Source of the DNA: an uncultured Clostridia bacterium
GTDB taxonomy: Bacteria > Bacillota > Clostridia > Oscillospirales > Acutalibacteraceae
Direction: 5' to 3'
NCBI GenBank assembly: GCA_946493765.1
Contig: CAMMAZ010000001.1
Coordinates: 62,001 to 126,000, forward strand
DNA length: 64,000 nucleotides
The position numbers and the translations under genes were made by a program. Shown in pieces: positions 61,293 through 64,000 of this stretch. How positions within the stretch are numbered: position 1 is the first letter of the stretch; each line of letters begins with the position of its first letter. The notes under the pieces were generated by a model, which was not told where the DNA came from, ran no database searches, and worked only from the letters and a program-made list of their open reading frames with translations.

Positions 61293-62162
61293 TTGATTTT
61301 GAAAAAAGTTATTTTGATTTTATTATGTTTTTGTCTTACCTTGTGTTCGGCGGCGTGCGGGGACGCGCAGAATGATGCAGCGGACACAACAACCGCGGCG
61401 GACACAACGACAAGCGATGGATATAAACTCGTGTTTTCCGAGGAGTTCGACGGCGATTCGCTCAACACCGATATCTGGGGCTATGAAATCGGCTTTATCC
61501 GCAACAACGAACCGCAGTATTATACCGACCGGCCGGAAAATGTGTCGGTGCGGGACGGCAATTTGGTGATCACCTGCCAACAGGAGAATTACATTGCGGA
61601 CGACGGTACCCCCGCCTCTTTCACTTCCGGCAGCGTCAACACCCAAAAAGGATATTCTTTCACCTATGGAAAAATTGAAATGCGCGCAAAGCTCCCTGTC
61701 AGCGAATGTGAGGCCTGCTGGCCTGCGTTCTGGCTGCTCGGTGTAAATGAAGGATGGCCATATGGCGGCGAGATCGACATTGTGGAGATGTATGGCACCA
61801 ATTACAACCGTTATGAAGCGAATATCCACTGGTCGGATCCTTCGTTGTCGGATGAATATGGCGGACACGTTCACTTTTACTCGCCTGCCATTGGTCGTCA
61901 AATTGCAAAAGAATTAAGCGAACCGCTTGGAAATGATTGGCACACCTATGGTATGGAATGGGATGAACAAAAAATGGAATTTTTCTTTGACGGTGAATCC
62001 ATCGGATCCTTTGATATTACCGGTGCGGAGATGACCGAGTTGCACACCCCGCAATATATTCTTTTGAATCTTGCGCTCACGCAAGAAGGTGATACCACAC
62101 CGCTTTATAACGGTGAAAAATTGGAATATCTGATCGATTATGTGCGGGTTTATCAAAAATAA
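61293..62162 (+). CDS. GH16-family glucanase lipoprotein
   Basis: Lipobox LCSAAC; catalytic GGEIDIVEMYG; TTG start. Confidence 0.92.
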   Translation: MILKKVILILLCFCLTLCSAACGDAQNDAADTTTAADTTTSDGYKLVFSEEFDGDSLNTDIWGYEIGFIRNNEPQYYTDRPENVSVRDGNLVITCQQENYIADDGTPASFTSGSVNTQKGYSFTYGKIEMRAKLPVSECEACWPAFWLLGVNEGWPYGGEIDIVEMYGTNYNRYEANIHWSDPSLSDEYGGHVHFYSPAIGRQIAKELSEPLGNDWHTYGMEWDEQKMEFFFDGESIGSFDITGAEMTELHTPQYILLNLALTQEGDTTPLYNGEKLEYLIDYVRVYQK

Positions 62163-62309
62163 ATAGAAAGATTATTTTCAAAAGCTGGTTGCTAAAAAGG
62201 CGCCGGCTTTTATTCTTACTAAGAAACTTCTGTTACGATTATATAGTTTACAATTTATTCACAAACAGCCTTTCGATTATTGCTATAATATAGTAGGAAA
62301 ATTAAATAA

Positions 62310-62402
62310 AGTGAACAAAGGCAAACTGTCAGAAATGGCAGGACGCAAAATCGTGGGCCTAAGGTCGTCCTTTTATAAAGGCGGCTATGGTTGCCAGACT
62401 GC
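62310..62402 (+). promoter_or_regulatory. GEMM (c-di-GMP-I class) riboswitch
   Basis: GGCAAACTGTCA-GAAA-TGGCAGGACGCAAAATCGTGGGCCTAAGG...GGCGGCTATGGTTGCC matches the GEMM core. Confidence 0.88.
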
Positions 62403-62441
62403 TCCTTTATCTAAGTTTTGAATTTAGAGAGGAGTTTTTTT
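62402..62441 (+). terminator. GEMM expression platform: terminator with SD in the 3' arm
   Basis: CTCCTTTATCTAA pairs with TTTAGAGAGGAG (one bulge), then TTTTTTT, A, ATG. Confidence 0.75.
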
Positions 62442-62442
62442 A

Positions 62443-63354
62443 ATGTTGAAAAAGAAGTGGTTCGCATCCGTTGTCACAGTGATTCTGGTGATTTCCTGCA
62501 TGTTGTCGGTCACACCGGTCTTAGCTTCAGCCGAACAAACTTTGGCACAGGTTTATATCCGCACGGACGGTAATCCTGTCGCTTATGATGAGGATCCGGA
62601 TGCCAGTGTCTATGATTTTAAAACACAAAGCTATTTAACAACCGCTGAAGCATGCTATAGTCTGGATGGTGTGGAGGATCGCCTTGTGCGTGTGCCCTCT
62701 ATCCCGGTTGAGGAAGGCAAGACCATTCTTTGGTATGAAATTGTAAAAGTAAACGGCAAATGGCGTCTGCATGGTGTCATCACCGATATAGAGACTGAAG
62801 ATCCGGATGTGGGAGAAGAGACAGGCAAAACGATCGAACTGGGAATCGTAACGCCTAAAAAAATGTCTGTTCGGTTTGAGGATGGAAAAATCTATCAAAG
62901 CGGCGACTCGCTGAAAATTGAGATCGGCAAGACCTACAAGTTCCAAATGTGTTCTAATAACTGGGACAATGATATTTATGATGATAACGGAAACGGTTTG
63001 TGCGGAACAGTAGTATACAGTGTGCGGGTTTCCAACCGCTACGACGAGCGCAGCTATGATGAAGACAGCAAGACATTTGTTCTTCCTAAAGGCGATCCGG
63101 TTCTTCGCACAGATGTCAACTCCTGCTTTATGGCTTATCGCTATCACTTCACCAAAGGCGATTACAATAAGCAGACCGGTATTGAAAATGTTGTGAATAC
63201 ACCGCTTGAAAGTCTTTCTGTGAACCTGCCGCTCGGTTCCACCATTTCCTCCGATGCTTATATCGACTACAACCAAATCGCATCGGCAAATGTATTTATC
63301 GAACGCGGCGAAGATTTGTCTTTGTCCTATACTGATTATTATTGGGAATATTAA
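62443..63354 (+). CDS. Secreted protein of unknown function under GEMM control
   Basis: Signal peptide MLKKKWFASVVTVILVISCMLSVTPVLASA; no recognised domain. Confidence 0.75.
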   Translation: MLKKKWFASVVTVILVISCMLSVTPVLASAEQTLAQVYIRTDGNPVAYDEDPDASVYDFKTQSYLTTAEACYSLDGVEDRLVRVPSIPVEEGKTILWYEIVKVNGKWRLHGVITDIETEDPDVGEETGKTIELGIVTPKKMSVRFEDGKIYQSGDSLKIEIGKTYKFQMCSNNWDNDIYDDNGNGLCGTVVYSVRVSNRYDERSYDEDSKTFVLPKGDPVLRTDVNSCFMAYRYHFTKGDYNKQTGIENVVNTPLESLSVNLPLGSTISSDAYIDYNQIASANVFIERGEDLSLSYTDYYWEY

Positions 63355-63365
63355 AGAAAAAGTAA

Positions 63366-63400
63366 CAAGGACCGGATCCAATGATCCGGTCCTTATCTTT
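63366..63400. terminator. Terminator
   Basis: AAGGACCGGATCCAATGATCCGGTCCTT. Confidence 0.8.
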
Positions 63401-63409
63401 ATAAAAAAG

Positions 63410-63598
63410 TTATTTCATGCTGTTTTCATAAGATTCGATCATTTTCTTAACCATCTGACCGCCAACGGAACCAGCCTGACGCGAAGTCAGATCGCCGTTG
63501 TAACCATTCTTAAGATTAACGCCGACTTCAGAAGCAGCTTCCATCTTAAAACGGTCCAGAGCTTCTCTCGCCTGCGGCACTAAAGACTGTTTTGCCAT
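63410..63598 (-). CDS. Alpha/beta-type small acid-soluble spore protein
   Basis: EALDRFKMEAASEVGVNLKNGYNGDLTSRQAGSVGGQMVKKMIE. Confidence 0.93.
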   Translation of the reverse strand: MAKQSLVPQAREALDRFKMEAASEVGVNLKNGYNGDLTSRQAGSVGGQMVKKMIESYENSMK

Positions 63599-63762
63599 TT
63601 CTCTTTCACTCCTTTTTAAAAGGTTTATTTGCGTTTGCAATATTATTGTTATCGCTGCATTCTTTTTTATGATTAAAAAAAATTGGATTTTTAAAAGTTA
63701 ATTTCTTGTAAAAAAATGAATCCGGCGACGTTTTTCAAGCAACTATTTTGGGCAAAAATAAT

Positions 63763-63800
63763 GATGACAGACCAAAATCTCTGCCATCATTTTATTTTTG
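63763..63800 (-). terminator. Terminator of the 47-aa ORF
   Basis: ATGATGACAGACCAAAATCTCTGCCATCAT with flanking A/T runs. Confidence 0.6.
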
Positions 63801-63809
63801 CAAATCTTT

Positions 63810-63953
63810 TTATTTTGCGTTATATTCTTCGGCAATCTTTTTCAACTGCTCCAAAGACTGAATTTCAACGCCGCTTTGCATGATCGTTTCCTGCACATAG
63901 CTTGGCAGCGAATCAAAAAACTGGCACAATTCTGCATTATTTTTAAAATCCAT
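63810..63953 (-). CDS. 47-aa small protein (MDFKNNAELCQFFDSLPSYVQETIMQSGVEIQSLEQLKKIAEEYNAK)
   Basis: Read from the complement; SD-like AAGGGGT upstream; own terminator. Confidence 0.55.
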   Translation of the reverse strand: MDFKNNAELCQFFDSLPSYVQETIMQSGVEIQSLEQLKKIAEEYNAK

Positions 63954-64000
63954 TTTAAAATCAACCCCTTTTTGATGCTAGTATGTGCTGATTTTAAAAA

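Noticed and set aside
61323-61901. 192-aa antisense ORF within the GH16 gene
   Set aside because: Overlaps a convincing GH16 catalytic region on the other strand

Overview
The window is a low-to-mid GC Firmicutes chromosome segment, probably a sporulating Clostridia/Oscillospiraceae-like organism (SpoIIM, GerW, an alpha/beta SASP, SpoVB-like). Most of it is core housekeeping: scpB, rluB, xerD, proC, ispF, hemW, rnj, ybaB-recR-smpB-ssrA, ftsH, tilS, dnaB, rplI, gdpP, dnaX, eno, HU, mazG, hemZ, relA/spoT, recJ, alr. RNA elements: tRNA-Lys, tmRNA, a small SRP RNA, a probable 6S RNA, a THF-type riboswitch upstream of a FolT-like ECF transporter, and a GEMM (c-di-GMP-I class) riboswitch upstream of a secreted protein of unknown function. 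The main accessory region is about 15.5-25.6 kb. There, an AT-rich, all-minus-strand peptide-maturation-like locus (two ABC exporters, a radical SAM protein with CxxxCxxC, a P-loop protein fused to a subtilase-like C-terminal remnant, and a 327-aa orphan) lies between two direct copies of the 5' part and leader of a cytidine deaminase gene. One copy is truncated and one is intact, as expected after Campbell-type (single-crossover) integration. Inside the locus, the radical SAM and the subtilase-like reading frames abut in a way that suggests an internal deletion. Other leads: a 30-aa very basic ORF at the head of that operon, a short promoter-hairpin-T-run unit at 16.86-16.97 kb, an RpiB/nucleoside hydrolase fusion, and an identical GG-U7-A-start-codon layout in the two riboswitch leaders. 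All family calls come from reading motifs in the sequence; no database search was run.
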